Assembly (NCBI GenBank): GCA_002331025.1
Contig: DCYG01000045.1
Location: 94,054-132,566 of the forward strand
Source: Firmicutes bacterium UBA2116
GTDB lineage: Bacteria; Bacillota; Clostridia; Tissierellales; Sedimentibacteraceae
Direction of reading: 5' to 3'
Length of the DNA: 38,513 bases
Below the pieces are notes generated by a model, which saw nothing but the letters and a program-made list of their open reading frames with translations, was not told the origin of the DNA and did no database searches. Position 1 is the first letter of the stretch; each line of letters starts with the position of its first letter. Positions 1-9,439 of the stretch are shown here, piece by piece. Both the position numbers and the translations under genes were made by a program.

Positions 1-34
1 CTTGCAGGATGAACTTTTTCAACAGCCTACCATC

Positions 35-81
35 TTGATGACTTTGTCATCAATCTGAGCGAGCTAAATGACTCGCTTTTT
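35..81 (+). terminator. Double hairpin ending in an intrinsic terminator
   Basis: Two stems stand in series. The first is TTGATGAC (35-42), loop TTT, GTCATCAA (46-53). The second is AGCGAG (58-63), an 8-nt loop, CTCGCT (72-77), followed by a T run to 81. The second stem plus T run looks like a rho-independent terminator for a plus-strand gene ending left of the window. No coding region is visible in bases 1-208. Confidence 0.55.
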
Positions 82-137
82 AAGTCGAAAATTTGTGGAC
101 AAGTTTTTATAGTCTGCGCCCTGCCATATATTTTTTA

Positions 138-166
138 TTGATAATTTAGAGATTATTCTATATAAT
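138..166 (+). promoter_or_regulatory. Sigma-A promoter of the DUF368 gene
   Basis: TTGATA at 138-143, a 17-nt spacer and a perfect TATAAT at 161-166. The predicted transcript starts about 35 nt before the ATG at 209. Confidence 0.75.
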
Positions 167-208
167 TTAATAACAGGAAAATTTTAACTAGAATAGGGGT
201 AAGCAATA

Positions 209-1009
209 ATGAACTTTTTTTCAAGATTTTTAAAGGGCTTAATAATAGGTGCGGGTGCGATTGCTCCTGGTGTCAGCGGCGGGGCCTTAGCGGTAATTTT
301 TGGGCTTTATGACAAAATGACTTTTTTTATAGCCAACTTCACATATAAATTCAAGGAAAATGTTAAGTTTTTTATTCCTGTTGGAATCGGAGGAGCTTTA
401 GGAGTCTTATTATTCAGCAGAATTATTGAATTATTATTCACATATCATGAAGTAGAAGTAAGATATGCATTTATCGGACTTATGTTAGGTACAATTCCTT
501 CGGTTATAAAAGAAGCTAATAAAAAGGGCTTCAAGCCAGAATATCTTATACCTTTAGCTATAACATTTATTTCAACGTTGGTTCTTACTTTTCTTGAAGA
601 AAGTGCGTCCGGCTTAAACAGTTTAAGTAACCCGTCAAGCATCAACATTATTATATACGGGTTAATTATAGGTTTTGGAACAATAATCCCGGGAATAAGT
701 GCGTCAATTATACTGATGTACATCGGAGCGTATGAATTTGTAATTTCTGCAATATCCAACCTTTCTGTCGTGTATATTTTTTACTTAGGAATTGGTTTTG
801 TTATCAGTATATTGTTATTTTCCAAACTAATTTCGATGTTGTTTAAAAGATGCTACGGTGTCACGTTTTATGCTATTTTAGGATTGGTTCTGGGTTCTAT
901 CATCAGTATATTTCCGGGTTTTTCATTTACTTCCGGATATATCTTCAACTCTGTACTTTTGATTGCGTGTTTCTTATTGTCGTACAATATATCAAGATTG
1001 ACTGGTTAA
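209..1009 (+). CDS. popT: DUF368 family membrane protein, probable polyprenyl-phosphate transporter (PopT type)
   Basis: This 266-residue protein is almost entirely hydrophobic, with about eight membrane segments. It carries the DUF368 signature twice: GAGAIAPGVSGG near residues 15-26 and GFGTIIPGISAS near residues 155-166. These form a pseudo-repeat typical of transporters with two re-entrant halves. DUF368 proteins have been shown in other bacteria to recycle undecaprenyl phosphate across the membrane for wall synthesis, alongside DedA (UptA) proteins. The length is normal for the family. The ATG at 209 follows an AGGGGT site and its own promoter. The gene appears monocistronic. The family call is firm; the substrate is inferred from homologues. 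Confidence 0.85.
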   Translation: MNFFSRFLKGLIIGAGAIAPGVSGGALAVIFGLYDKMTFFIANFTYKFKENVKFFIPVGIGGALGVLLFSRIIELLFTYHEVEVRYAFIGLMLGTIPSVIKEANKKGFKPEYLIPLAITFISTLVLTFLEESASGLNSLSNPSSINIIIYGLIIGFGTIIPGISASIILMYIGAYEFVISAISNLSVVYIFYLGIGFVISILLFSKLISMLFKRCYGVTFYAILGLVLGSIISIFPGFSFTSGYIFNSVLLIACFLLSYNISRLTG

Positions 1010-1042
1010 ATTTTTATTTATCTTTTTACTCATAAAAATAAA

Positions 1043-1071
1043 TTGACTAAGGTTGTCCAAAGTGATACAAT
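1043..1071 (+). promoter_or_regulatory. Sigma-A promoter of cstA
   Basis: TTGACT at 1043-1048, a 17-nt spacer and TACAAT at 1066-1071. It implies an untranslated leader of about 135 nt before the cstA ATG. Confidence 0.7.
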
Positions 1072-1151
1072 TCATGTAAATAAAAATTTAAGATATTGAA
1101 TTAAATGCATCTTAGCTGAATTTTTCTATATTTTTTAATAAATTCAATAAT

Positions 1152-1196
1152 TAAATTTTTATTATATATTTATATATTTATATTTATAAAAATTTA
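1152..1196 (+). promoter_or_regulatory. AT-only inverted repeat just upstream of the cstA ribosome-binding site
   Basis: TAAATTTTTAT (1152-1162) is a perfect 11-bp complement of ATAAAAATTTA (1186-1196). The right arm ends 2 nt before the AGGGAGGT site. The stem is A/U only and the background is very AT-rich, so chance is possible. It could be a weak cover over the ribosome-binding region. Confidence 0.3.
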
Positions 1197-1213
1197 TAGG
1201 GAGGTAACAAACC

Positions 1214-2701
1214 ATGTCAACATTTTTAATCGGACTTATTATTCTTGTCGTTGGTGGATATTTTTACGGAAACTTCTGTGAAAAAACTTTTGGCCCTGAC
1301 GACAGAGACACACCGGCAATTACTAAGGCAGACGGAGTAGACTTCGTCGTAATGAAAAAATGGAAAAACTCACTAATTGAATTGCTTAACATAGCAGGTA
1401 CAGGACCTATATTTGGAGCAATTCAGGGTATCTTGTTTGGACCTATCGCATTTATCACTATCCCTGTAGGATGTATACTTGCAGGTTCAATGCACGACTA
1501 TTTCTCAGGAATGATTTCTATGAGAAACGGCGGAGCTCAGATGCCGAGATTAATCAAAAAATATTTAGGAAACAATGTAATAAAAGTTTACAACTTCTTC
1601 TTATGGATATTGATGTTCTTAGTTGGTGTTGTATTCGTTTATACACCTGGAGACTTAATCGTTACTCAGGTTCTCAGTCAGGAAGCTTTAGTAACCAATC
1701 CTACTGTTTGGATAGTATACGGTGCAATATTTTTATACTACCTGGTAGCTACATTATTCCCGATAGATGCAATTATAGGCAGAGTTTATCCTATATTCGG
1801 CGGATTCCTGATATTATCTGCTGTCGGAATATTTATTGGAGTTATGATGGATGGCGGAGCAAGCTTAACATCTTTATCATTTGCATCTAACCCATTTAAG
1901 CAACATCCGGGCGGACTTCCGTTTATACCTGTATTCTTCATTACCGTTGCCTGCGGCATTATGTCCGGCTTCCATGCAACACAAGCTACTTTGATTTCAA
2001 GAACGGTAAAGAGTGAAAAAGAAGGAAAAATGACTTTCTTCAACATGATGTTGGTTGAAGGCTTTATAGCTATGTGCTGGGCAGCAGGTGCAATGGTTCT
2101 GTTCGGAAGAGGAACAGACTTAGCGACAGCTCCTACTTTAGTGGTTGGATTGGTTTCCAGAGAATTTTTAGGAAGTATAGGCGGTATGATCGCTATCTTA
2201 GGTGTTATAGTTCTTCCTATTACATCAGGGGATACAGCATTCAGATCATTAAGATTAATGGTTTCTGAACAATTTAATATTGACCAGAAACTTCCTATTA
2301 AGAGAATCATAACTTCGGCTTGTCTTTTTGTTCCGGCGATATTTGTTCTTTACTATGCAAAACAAAGCCCGGATGGATTCAACATCCTTTGGAGATACTT
2401 TGCATTTACAAACCAATTTGTTGCTACATTTGCTTTAGGAACAATTGCGGTTTACTTGTATATTACAGGAAAGAATTATTTCATATCATTAATACCAGGA
2501 ATGTTCTACTTCTTCGTAACATTAAGCTTCATCTTCCATGCACCGATTGGATTGAAGTTAGACGAAAGATTGGGACTGGACCCATCAAGCTACATGGCTT
2601 CTATGATTCTTGCAGCTGTTATGGCATTAGGATATATGTGGTTCATTAGAAAAAGAGGGGAAAGTCAAAAAGAACAGATACTTCAAAACGTATTGAACTA
2701 A
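1214..2701 (+). CDS. cstA: CstA family carbon starvation transporter
   Basis: This 495-residue polytopic membrane protein opens with a membrane helix (LIGLIILVVGGYFYGNFCEK). The N-terminal half has the conserved CstA block around residues 50-110, including NIAGTGPIFGAIQG and the following GSMHDYFSG segment. About 14-16 membrane segments are visible. CstA proteins take up peptides or pyruvate when preferred carbon runs low. The length matches the short clostridial form; E. coli CstA is near 700 residues. The ATG follows GGGAGGTAAC. The gene is alone between its own promoter and a strong terminator. Control by carbon status is expected from the family but no binding site is evident. Confidence 0.9.
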   Translation: MSTFLIGLIILVVGGYFYGNFCEKTFGPDDRDTPAITKADGVDFVVMKKWKNSLIELLNIAGTGPIFGAIQGILFGPIAFITIPVGCILAGSMHDYFSGMISMRNGGAQMPRLIKKYLGNNVIKVYNFFLWILMFLVGVVFVYTPGDLIVTQVLSQEALVTNPTVWIVYGAIFLYYLVATLFPIDAIIGRVYPIFGGFLILSAVGIFIGVMMDGGASLTSLSFASNPFKQHPGGLPFIPVFFITVACGIMSGFHATQATLISRTVKSEKEGKMTFFNMMLVEGFIAMCWAAGAMVLFGRGTDLATAPTLVVGLVSREFLGSIGGMIAILGVIVLPITSGDTAFRSLRLMVSEQFNIDQKLPIKRIITSACLFVPAIFVLYYAKQSPDGFNILWRYFAFTNQFVATFALGTIAVYLYITGKNYFISLIPGMFYFFVTLSFIFHAPIGLKLDERLGLDPSSYMASMILAAVMALGYMWFIRKRGESQKEQILQNVLN

Positions 2702-2718
2702 TAAAGTTATCAATCTGT

Positions 2719-2744
2719 GACCGCCTGACGGCGGTCTTTTTTTT
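2719..2744 (+). terminator. Intrinsic terminator of cstA
   Basis: GACCGCC (2719-2725), loop TGAC, GGCGGTC (2730-2736), then eight T. The stem is perfect and GC-rich and starts 17 nt after the cstA stop. Confidence 0.93.
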
Positions 2745-2755
2745 ATTGTACTTTG

Positions 2756-2784
2756 TTTACATTTATATGAAATTTTGATACAAT
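2756..2784 (+). promoter_or_regulatory. Sigma-A promoter of the cardiolipin synthase gene
   Basis: TTTACA at 2756-2761, a 17-nt spacer and TACAAT at 2779-2784, 43 nt before the ATG. Confidence 0.7.
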
Positions 2785-2826
2785 AGCATATAAAAATATA
2801 AAGGTCCGTCTTTAACAGGAGTTTTT

Positions 2827-4359
2827 ATGCAGAGGATACTCAGGATAATATTTAACAGGGTAACATTTGTAGTACTTTCAATTTTGGCACAAATACTAAC
2901 ATTTGTGATTATAATTGACAGCTTCAGCAATTATCTTTTTATTTTCAACTTTTTATTTATGCTTATAAGTATTTTGGTGGTTATTTATATTTTAAACAGT
3001 AAAAGTGACCCTGCTTATAAAATTGCATGGATTATACCCATTATGCTGGTTCCCATTTTTGGAGGCTTATTTTTCCTGATGTCCGGAGGGGCAGGTCTTT
3101 CAAGCAGGATGAAAAAAAGCATGACGCTTATTTCTGACAAAATGAAGGAAAGCTTAAGTCAAAACGAGAGAACTGTTCAAATGCTTCTTGAGGACAACAA
3201 TATTGCATATAATCAGGCAAAATATATTGAAAAGTATACGATGTGTCCTGTTTATAATAATTCTTATACGGAATTGCTGCCTTCGGGGGAAAGCTTTTTT
3301 GAAAGCTTGGTAAACGAATTGGAACGGGCTGAAAAGTACATATTTTTAGAATTTTTTATTATAGAAGAAGGTTTAATGTGGAATACAATTTTGGACGTAC
3401 TGATAGACAAGGTAAGACAAGGAGTCGAAGTACGTGTCATATATGACGATTTTGGCGGTATGTTTAAATTGCCGCTCAGATATAATAAAAAGCTTGAAGA
3501 AATGGGAATTAAGTGCTGTGTGTTTAATCCCATCATACCGATTATGTCAATTCGACTAAACAACAGGGATCATCGAAAAATTGTGGTTATAGATGGAAAG
3601 GTTGCATTTACCGGGGGAGTAAACATAGCAGATGAATATATCAATAAAATTGAAAAATTCGGACACTGGAGAGATTGTGCAATTAAAATAGAAGGCGATG
3701 CGGTATGGAGCTTAACGGCAATGTTCCTTTCCGTATGGAGCTATTTAAGAAAAGAAGAGGAAGATTATTCTTTATTTATGCCGCAGGAAAACAAAGGTGA
3801 AATAGGGTGCTGCGGATTTGTTCAGCCCTTTGATGACAGCCCTTTAGATGACGAGCATGTAAGTGAAGCGGTCTATATGAACTTAATTAATCAGGCACAA
3901 AAATATATATACATAGAAACGCCTTATTTGATAGCTGATAATAAAATGATGATTGCATTATCTCTGGCAGCAAAAAGGGGGGTAGATGTACGGATATTAA
4001 CTCCTCATATACCGGATAAAAAGTATGCATTTGCAGTAACTCGTTCTAATTATGAAGAACTGCTGGAATCAGGGGTGTCAATTTATGAATATACCCCGGG
4101 TTTTAATCATGGTAAAACATTTGTGGTGGATGACACCTATGCGGTGGTCGGAACCATAAATCTTGACTACAGAAGCTTATATTTGCATTTTGAATGCGGA
4201 GTATGGCTTTATAATTCTGACAGTGTACTTCAGGTAAAAGAAAACACTTTAAATGCTCTGAGCGTGAGTCAGAAGGTATCGTTGGAGCAGGTAAGAAATG
4301 TTTCTAAAGTAAGAAAAATAGCAAGAACAGTTTTAAAAATATTTGCACCGCTAATGTAG
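2827..4359 (+). CDS. cls: Cardiolipin synthase, phospholipase D family
   Basis: This 510-residue protein has two N-terminal membrane helices (about residues 12-60) with a further hydrophobic segment near 65-85. Two phospholipase D domains follow. Both HKD motifs are intact: H249-x-K251-x4-D256 in HRKIVVID and H428-x-K430-x4-D435 in HGKTFVVD. The enzyme joins two phosphatidylglycerols, or a related donor, into cardiolipin at the membrane. The length is typical of Firmicute ClsA-type enzymes. AGGAG precedes the ATG by 5 nt. It lies 56 nt upstream of dnaE in the same direction with no terminator seen between them, so read-through into dnaE is possible. Confidence 0.92.
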   Translation: MQRILRIIFNRVTFVVLSILAQILTFVIIIDSFSNYLFIFNFLFMLISILVVIYILNSKSDPAYKIAWIIPIMLVPIFGGLFFLMSGGAGLSSRMKKSMTLISDKMKESLSQNERTVQMLLEDNNIAYNQAKYIEKYTMCPVYNNSYTELLPSGESFFESLVNELERAEKYIFLEFFIIEEGLMWNTILDVLIDKVRQGVEVRVIYDDFGGMFKLPLRYNKKLEEMGIKCCVFNPIIPIMSIRLNNRDHRKIVVIDGKVAFTGGVNIADEYINKIEKFGHWRDCAIKIEGDAVWSLTAMFLSVWSYLRKEEEDYSLFMPQENKGEIGCCGFVQPFDDSPLDDEHVSEAVYMNLINQAQKYIYIETPYLIADNKMMIALSLAAKRGVDVRILTPHIPDKKYAFAVTRSNYEELLESGVSIYEYTPGFNHGKTFVVDDTYAVVGTINLDYRSLYLHFECGVWLYNSDSVLQVKENTLNALSVSQKVSLEQVRNVSKVRKIARTVLKIFAPLM

Positions 4360-4415
4360 ATGCAAGACTGCAGATACCTGTTAAAACAGTTATATTTATA
4401 TAAGAAGGAAGACCT

Positions 4416-7400
4416 ATGGAAAATAAATTTATACATTTGCATGTTCATACTGAATTTTCTTTGCTTGACGGGGCATGCAGGATAGGAGAACTAATCAATA
4501 AAGCAAAAGAACTTAATATGACTTCATTGGCCATTACGGATCACGGTTCTATGTATGGAGTTGTTGAGTTTTTTAAAGCTGCAAAAAAAGCAGGCATAAA
4601 ACCGATACTTGGCTTTGAAGCATATGTATCGCCGAGAAAAATGACAGACAAGGATTCGCAGCTTGACAAAAATCAATACCATTTAGTCCTGCTTGCTGAA
4701 AATTATGATGGCTTTAAAAACATTATAAAGCTATGCTCTGCCGGTTTTGTGGATGGATATTACTATAAGCCGAGGGTAGATCATGAAACTCTGAGAGCAT
4801 ACAGCAAGGGTGTTATTGCATTAAGCGCGTGTTTAGCGGGAGAGGTACAGTCATATTTATTAGACAATAATTACGAGCAGGCATTTAAGACATGTCTTAT
4901 GTATAAAGATATATTCGGAGAAGATAACTTCTTTCTTGAAATGCAGGATCACGGCATGGAAGAACAGAAGAAAGTGAACCAGGGCCTCCTTAAAATGAGC
5001 AGGGAAACAGGAGTGAAATTGGTTGCTACTAATGACGTTCATTATATAAATAAAGAAGATGCATATTTTCATGATGTGCTTTTATGCATTCAAATGCAAA
5101 GAACCGTTAACGAAGAAGACAGAATGAAGTTTCCTTCAGATGAATTTTATTTAAAATCCTATGAAGAAATGTCAGAGCTTTTTCCGGAAGAAGCAATTTC
5201 AAATACAGCCGCAATAGCTGAACGATGTAATGTTGAGCTTGATTTCGATACAGTCCATTTGCCTGAGTTTAAAGTTCCGCAGGGTTATACAAAGACAGAG
5301 TATTTCAGAGAAATATGTCAGAATGGATTAAGGGAAAGATATAAAAATATAGATGATGAAATTCAAAAAAGATTAGATTATGAAATAAGCATCATTGAGC
5401 AGATGGGATATGTGGATTATTTTTTGATTGTATGGGATTTTATTAAGTACTCCAGGGATAACAATATAATGGTCGGACCGGGCAGGGGCTCGGCAGCAGG
5501 AAGCCTGGTTGCCTATTCTATGAAAATAACCAATATAGATCCGTTAAAATATAATTTGATTTTTGAGAGATTTTTAAATCCTGAAAGAATAAGTATGCCC
5601 GATATAGATGTGGATTTTTGCTATGAACGAAGAGAGGAAGTTATCGACTATGTTAAGCAAAAATATGGCAATGAAAAGGTAGCACAAATCATAACATTTG
5701 GTACCATGGCCGCAAGAGGAGCTATCCGGGATGTGGGCAGAGCCTTAGATTTACCCTACAAAGATATTGACGTAATAGCTAAGAAAATTCCTATGAGTTT
5801 AGGAATGACTATACAAAGCGCCTTGGAGATAAACAATGAATTGAAAGGATCGTATGAAGGGGACTTAAAGGTTAAAAAACTTATTGATATAGCACTTAAA
5901 GTAGAGGGTCTCGCACGTCATGCGTCAACCCATGCCGCAGGGGTGCTGATTTCAAAAGAAGATGTAACAGAATACGTCCCCCTTTCAAGAAACAAAGATA
6001 TAATAACAACTCAGTTTAATATGATAGAGTTAGAGGAGCTCGGGTTGTTAAAAATGGATTTTTTAGGACTCAGGACTCTGACGGTTATAAGAGATGCAAT
6101 TGACCTTATTGAAAGAAATCATGATATCAAGGTAGATTTTGATAATTGTCAATATGATGATAAGGAAGTATACAAATTGTTTGCAGCTGCGGAAACCTTG
6201 GGGATATTCCAGTTTGAAAGTACAGGCATGAGAGCTTTTTTAACCGAGTTAAAGCCGACAGAATTTGAAAATATAGTGGCAGCAAATGCTATGTACAGAC
6301 CGGGACCTATGGGGCAAATTCCGGTATTTGTAAAAAACAGACAAAATCCTGAGAAAATTGAATATCTGCACCCTAAATTAGAAGATGTACTGAATGTTAC
6401 TTATGGCTGCATGGTTTATCAGGAACAGGTTATGCAGATAGTAAGAGATATAGGCGGATTCACCATGGGACGCTCGGATTTATTGAGACGTGCCATGGGT
6501 AAGAAAAAAATGAGCGTTATGCTTGAAGAAAGAAAAAATTTCATTTACGGTAAGCCGTCGGAAAATGGAGAACAGGAAATACTCGGAGCCGTAAATAACG
6601 GTGTTGATGAGAAAACCGCAAATGAAATATATGATTTAATGGTTGAATTCGCAAAATATGCCTTCCCTAAGGCACACTCCGTTGCATATGCGGCTCTGGC
6701 TTATGAAACGGCATGGCTTAAGCATTATTATCCTGTAGAGTTTATGGCTGCTCTGATATCAAGTATCATGGGCAGTACCGGCACTGTTTCATTATATATC
6801 AGAGAGTGCAAGCGCTTAGGAATTGAAATTCTGCCTCCTGACGTCAACGAAAGCCGCGATAAATTTACTGTAGAAAATGGAAAAATTCGTTTTGGTCTTG
6901 CAGCAGTTAAAAATGTCGGGTCAAATGTTATAGCCGAAATTGTTGAGGCAAGAGAGAAAAAAGGTAAATTTACTTCATTTACGGATTTTTGTACCAAGGT
7001 AGACCAAAGTGTTTTAAATAAGAGACAAATAGAATCATTGATAAAATGCGGAGCATTTGACTCTTTAAAAATTTACCGGTCACAGCTTATGTCAATATAC
7101 GAAAGAACAATAGATTCAATTATAAGCCAGAAAAAAAGAAATATAGAAGGTCAGTTTTCATTATTCGATGATGTGATTTCACAGGATTTAAATATGACTT
7201 CAAAAGAAGAAATACCCAATATTGCCGAATACAACGAAAAAGTATTGCTTACTATGGAAAAGGAAATGGTAGGGGTGTACTTAAGCGGTCATCCCTTGTC
7301 CGAATATGAAAGGGAGCTTGAAAAAATAACAACCACAAATACAAGTGAAATTATGGAATTGAAGGATTCTCATGAAAATAACACAAAGATTCAGGATGGA

Positions 7401-7907
7401 AGCAGAATTGTTATTGGTGGAATAATTGTAAAAAAACAAAATAAAATAACTAAAAATAATAACATGATGGCTTTCATAACCTTGGAGGATTTGTACGGAG
7501 CTGTTGAAGGAATAGTTTTTCCCAAAATTTACGAAAATTGCAAAGATGCTTTATATGAAGACAATATAGTTGTTGTTGAAGGAATAATCGATGCATCCGA
7601 AGAAGAAGAACCTAAAATTATCTGCAATAAAATAACCGAGTTAAAAAAAGAAGACATTAATACAGAAGTTAAAAAGCAAAGAAAATTGTATCTTAAGGTT
7701 GACAATACCGAAGCATACAAGAAAATAAAAAATGAGCTGTTTAAAAATATTTGTAAGTGTCCGGGCAGCGATTGTGTTATAATTTATAACAGCCGGGAAA
7801 AAGCCAATATGGTTTTACCTGTCAGGAATTGGGTAAATATAGACAATGAAAAATTAATTAATGATTTAAAAGTTTTGCTAGGAGAAAATAATGTAGCAAT
7901 AAGATAA
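4416..7907 (+). CDS. dnaE: DNA polymerase III alpha subunit, DnaE type
   Basis: This 1163-residue replicative polymerase starts with a PHP domain (HLHVHTEFSLLDG). The polymerase core has the catalytic aspartates D396 and D398 in PDIDVDF and the third, D548, in LLKMDFLGL. The finger region contains MYRPGPMGQIP. Helix-hairpin-helix sequence lies near NKRQIESLIKCGAFDSL. QFSLF at residues 913-917 fits the QxxLF sliding-clamp motif. An OB fold begins near residue 990. The length matches DnaE rather than PolC (about 1430 residues). In Firmicutes DnaE extends primers and PolC does bulk synthesis; polC is not in the window. The gene order dnaE-pfkA-pyk matches many Firmicutes. Confidence 0.97.
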   Translation: MENKFIHLHVHTEFSLLDGACRIGELINKAKELNMTSLAITDHGSMYGVVEFFKAAKKAGIKPILGFEAYVSPRKMTDKDSQLDKNQYHLVLLAENYDGFKNIIKLCSAGFVDGYYYKPRVDHETLRAYSKGVIALSACLAGEVQSYLLDNNYEQAFKTCLMYKDIFGEDNFFLEMQDHGMEEQKKVNQGLLKMSRETGVKLVATNDVHYINKEDAYFHDVLLCIQMQRTVNEEDRMKFPSDEFYLKSYEEMSELFPEEAISNTAAIAERCNVELDFDTVHLPEFKVPQGYTKTEYFREICQNGLRERYKNIDDEIQKRLDYEISIIEQMGYVDYFLIVWDFIKYSRDNNIMVGPGRGSAAGSLVAYSMKITNIDPLKYNLIFERFLNPERISMPDIDVDFCYERREEVIDYVKQKYGNEKVAQIITFGTMAARGAIRDVGRALDLPYKDIDVIAKKIPMSLGMTIQSALEINNELKGSYEGDLKVKKLIDIALKVEGLARHASTHAAGVLISKEDVTEYVPLSRNKDIITTQFNMIELEELGLLKMDFLGLRTLTVIRDAIDLIERNHDIKVDFDNCQYDDKEVYKLFAAAETLGIFQFESTGMRAFLTELKPTEFENIVAANAMYRPGPMGQIPVFVKNRQNPEKIEYLHPKLEDVLNVTYGCMVYQEQVMQIVRDIGGFTMGRSDLLRRAMGKKKMSVMLEERKNFIYGKPSENGEQEILGAVNNGVDEKTANEIYDLMVEFAKYAFPKAHSVAYAALAYETAWLKHYYPVEFMAALISSIMGSTGTVSLYIRECKRLGIEILPPDVNESRDKFTVENGKIRFGLAAVKNVGSNVIAEIVEAREKKGKFTSFTDFCTKVDQSVLNKRQIESLIKCGAFDSLKIYRSQLMSIYERTIDSIISQKKRNIEGQFSLFDDVISQDLNMTSKEEIPNIAEYNEKVLLTMEKEMVGVYLSGHPLSEYERELEKITTTNTSEIMELKDSHENNTKIQDGSRIVIGGIIVKKQNKITKNNNMMAFITLEDLYGAVEGIVFPKIYENCKDALYEDNIVVVEGIIDASEEEEPKIICNKITELKKEDINTEVKKQRKLYLKVDNTEAYKKIKNELFKNICKCPGSDCVIIYNSREKANMVLPVRNWVNIDNEKLINDLKVLLGENNVAIR

Positions 7908-8037
7908 CAATAGATGGGCAATGGATATGCAATAGATAAGCGATGGATAGTCAATGGGAAAGAAAATAAAACCAATGAATTATCAATTGCCAACCAACTG
8001 CAAGTCAATCGCCAATCTATTGCTACTCAATCGTATG
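7908..8037. repeat. Inverted pair of 11-bp-period arrays between dnaE and pfkA
   Basis: The left arm (about 7908-7960) reads as GCAATGGATAT, GCAATAGATAA, GCGATGGATAG and variants at an exact 11-nt period. The right arm (about 7980-8037) read on the minus strand gives GCAATAGATTG, GCGATTGACTT, GCAGTTGGTTG and GCAATTGATAA, again at 11 nt. The arms face each other and could fold into a long imperfect stem. It fills the gap between the dnaE stop and the pfkA ribosome-binding site. The first unit begins right at the dnaE stop. Confidence 0.8.
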
Positions 8038-8047
8038 GAGGGTTTGT

Positions 8048-9007
8048 ATGAGAAAGATAGGTGTACTTACAGCCGGTGGAGATGCGCCTGGCATGAATGC
8101 TGCAATCAGAGCAGTTGTAAGATTTGGAATTTATAATAATATTAATATAGTCGGTATAAAAAATGGATTCAGAGGATTGGTAGAAGGAGACAGCGTGGAA
8201 ATGAACCTTTCTTCTGTTGCGGATATAATTCACAGAGGCGGTACTGTATTAGGCAGCGCAAGAAGCAAAGAGTTTATCGGAGAAGATGGATTTCAAAAAG
8301 CACTTAAAAATATAAAATATTTAGGTATAGACGGGCTTGTTACAATAGGCGGTGACGGAACTCTGAAAGGGGCTTTGGCGCTTGGAAGGTCAGGAATACC
8401 TGTAATTGGTATTCCGGGAACAATTGATAACGACCTTCCGTACACACAATATACATTAGGCTTTTTTACCTCACTTACAACAGTATTGGAAGCAGTGGAA
8501 AAAATAAGGGATACCTCGTCATCTCACGGCAGAACCAACGTAATTGAGGTTATGGGAAGAAACTGTGGCGACATAGCTCTTTATGCAGGTCTTGCGGGCG
8601 GTGCTGAAATGGTTATTATTCCGGAAGTTGAGAATAATATAGATGAAGTATGTGATAAAATAATGCAGGGGAGAGCAAGAGGTAAAAAGCACAGTATTGT
8701 TTTACTCGCAGAGGGTGCGGGAAATGCCAAGGATATAAGTGAACAAATAGAAAAAATAACAGGCATTACCACCAGATATTCAGTACTTGGTTATACGCAA
8801 AGAGGAGGAACCCCTTCCGCATATGACAGGTTAATAGGCAGCCAGATGGGGGCAAAAGCTGTGGAATTATTATGCTGTGAAAAATTCAATAAGGTTCTTG
8901 GCGTTAAAGGCAATGAAATATTCCACATGGATATAGAAGAAGCACTTTCAATGAAAAGAGCATTCGACAGAAAAACATACGAATTAACAAAAATACTGTC
9001 AATATAA
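8048..9007 (+). CDS. pfkA: ATP-dependent 6-phosphofructokinase
   Basis: This 319-residue enzyme phosphorylates fructose 6-phosphate to fructose 1,6-bisphosphate, the committing step of glycolysis. The N-terminal GVLTAGGDAPGMNAAIRA and the GGDGT nucleotide site are present. The catalytic aspartate is D127 in PGTIDNDLP, at the same number as in the Geobacillus enzyme. The GGDGT sequence indicates ATP rather than pyrophosphate use. Length is standard. GGAGGG precedes the ATG. In most relatives pfkA is directly followed by pyk; here a repeat-flanked small gene separates them. Confidence 0.97.
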   Translation: MRKIGVLTAGGDAPGMNAAIRAVVRFGIYNNINIVGIKNGFRGLVEGDSVEMNLSSVADIIHRGGTVLGSARSKEFIGEDGFQKALKNIKYLGIDGLVTIGGDGTLKGALALGRSGIPVIGIPGTIDNDLPYTQYTLGFFTSLTTVLEAVEKIRDTSSSHGRTNVIEVMGRNCGDIALYAGLAGGAEMVIIPEVENNIDEVCDKIMQGRARGKKHSIVLLAEGAGNAKDISEQIEKITGITTRYSVLGYTQRGGTPSAYDRLIGSQMGAKAVELLCCEKFNKVLGVKGNEIFHMDIEEALSMKRAFDRKTYELTKILSI

Positions 9008-9066
9008 CGATGGACGGGCAATTGATTAGCAATAGATAGGCAGTAGATAAGCAATTGATAGATAGG
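9008..9066 (+). repeat. 11-bp-period array between pfkA and the four-helix-bundle gene
   Basis: Starting at the pfkA stop, units read GCAATTGATTA, GCAATAGATAG, GCAGTAGATAA and GCAATTGATAG at an exact 11-nt period. Only one orientation is present, unlike the array upstream of pfkA. The last partial unit (ATAGGGATAC) also provides the likely Shine-Dalgarno AGGGA of the next gene. Confidence 0.8.
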
Positions 9067-9073
9067 GATACAT

Positions 9074-9439
9074 ATGATTTATCGTAAACTTTTAGTATAT
9101 AAGCTGGCAAAAAGCCTTACTGTAGATGTATATAAACTCACTCAATACATGCCAAAGTATGAAAGGTATGGAATTATATCACAAATTACGCGATCTGCAA
9201 TTTCTATACCGTCAAATATTGCTGAAGGAAGCGGCAGGAAGAGTTTAAAAGAGCAAATATATTTTATTGAAGTAGCATATGGGTCACTTATGGAATTATC
9301 ATGTCAATTGGAAATTGCATTAGAATTAAATTATATATCAGAACAACAATATGATGAAATAAATAAAAGAATACACGACTTAGCAATCAGGTTATATAAT
9401 TACAAGGAATATAAACAAAAATCAATAGCAAGTCAATAG
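9074..9439 (+). CDS. Four-helix-bundle protein of the S23 / 23S rRNA intervening-sequence family
   Basis: This 121-residue protein is predicted to be all helical. It has the family's central signature (RSAISIPSNIAEGSGR, then FIEVAYGSLMELSCQLEIA). The family (TIGR02436-like) was first seen as ORFs in intervening sequences within 23S rRNA genes. It forms pentamers and is related to Avd of diversity-generating retroelements. Its cellular role is unknown. AGGGA lies 5 nt before the ATG. The gene sits between pfkA and pyk, an unusual place. The 11-bp repeat array runs into its 3' end, so the last residues (KSIASQ) are repeat-encoded. No rRNA, reverse transcriptase or template repeat is nearby. Confidence 0.85.
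   Translation: MIYRKLLVYKLAKSLTVDVYKLTQYMPKYERYGIISQITRSAISIPSNIAEGSGRKSLKEQIYFIEVAYGSLMELSCQLEIALELNYISEQQYDEINKRIHDLAIRLYNYKEYKQKSIASQ

Noticed and set aside
1..34. End of an insertion sequence at the left edge
   Set aside because: The segment looks like common intergenic sequence, but no inverted terminal repeat pair or transposase can be seen, so no call is made.
9074..9439. Diversity-generating retroelement, because the S23 protein resembles Avd
   Set aside because: No reverse transcriptase, template repeat or variable-repeat gene is present in the window.
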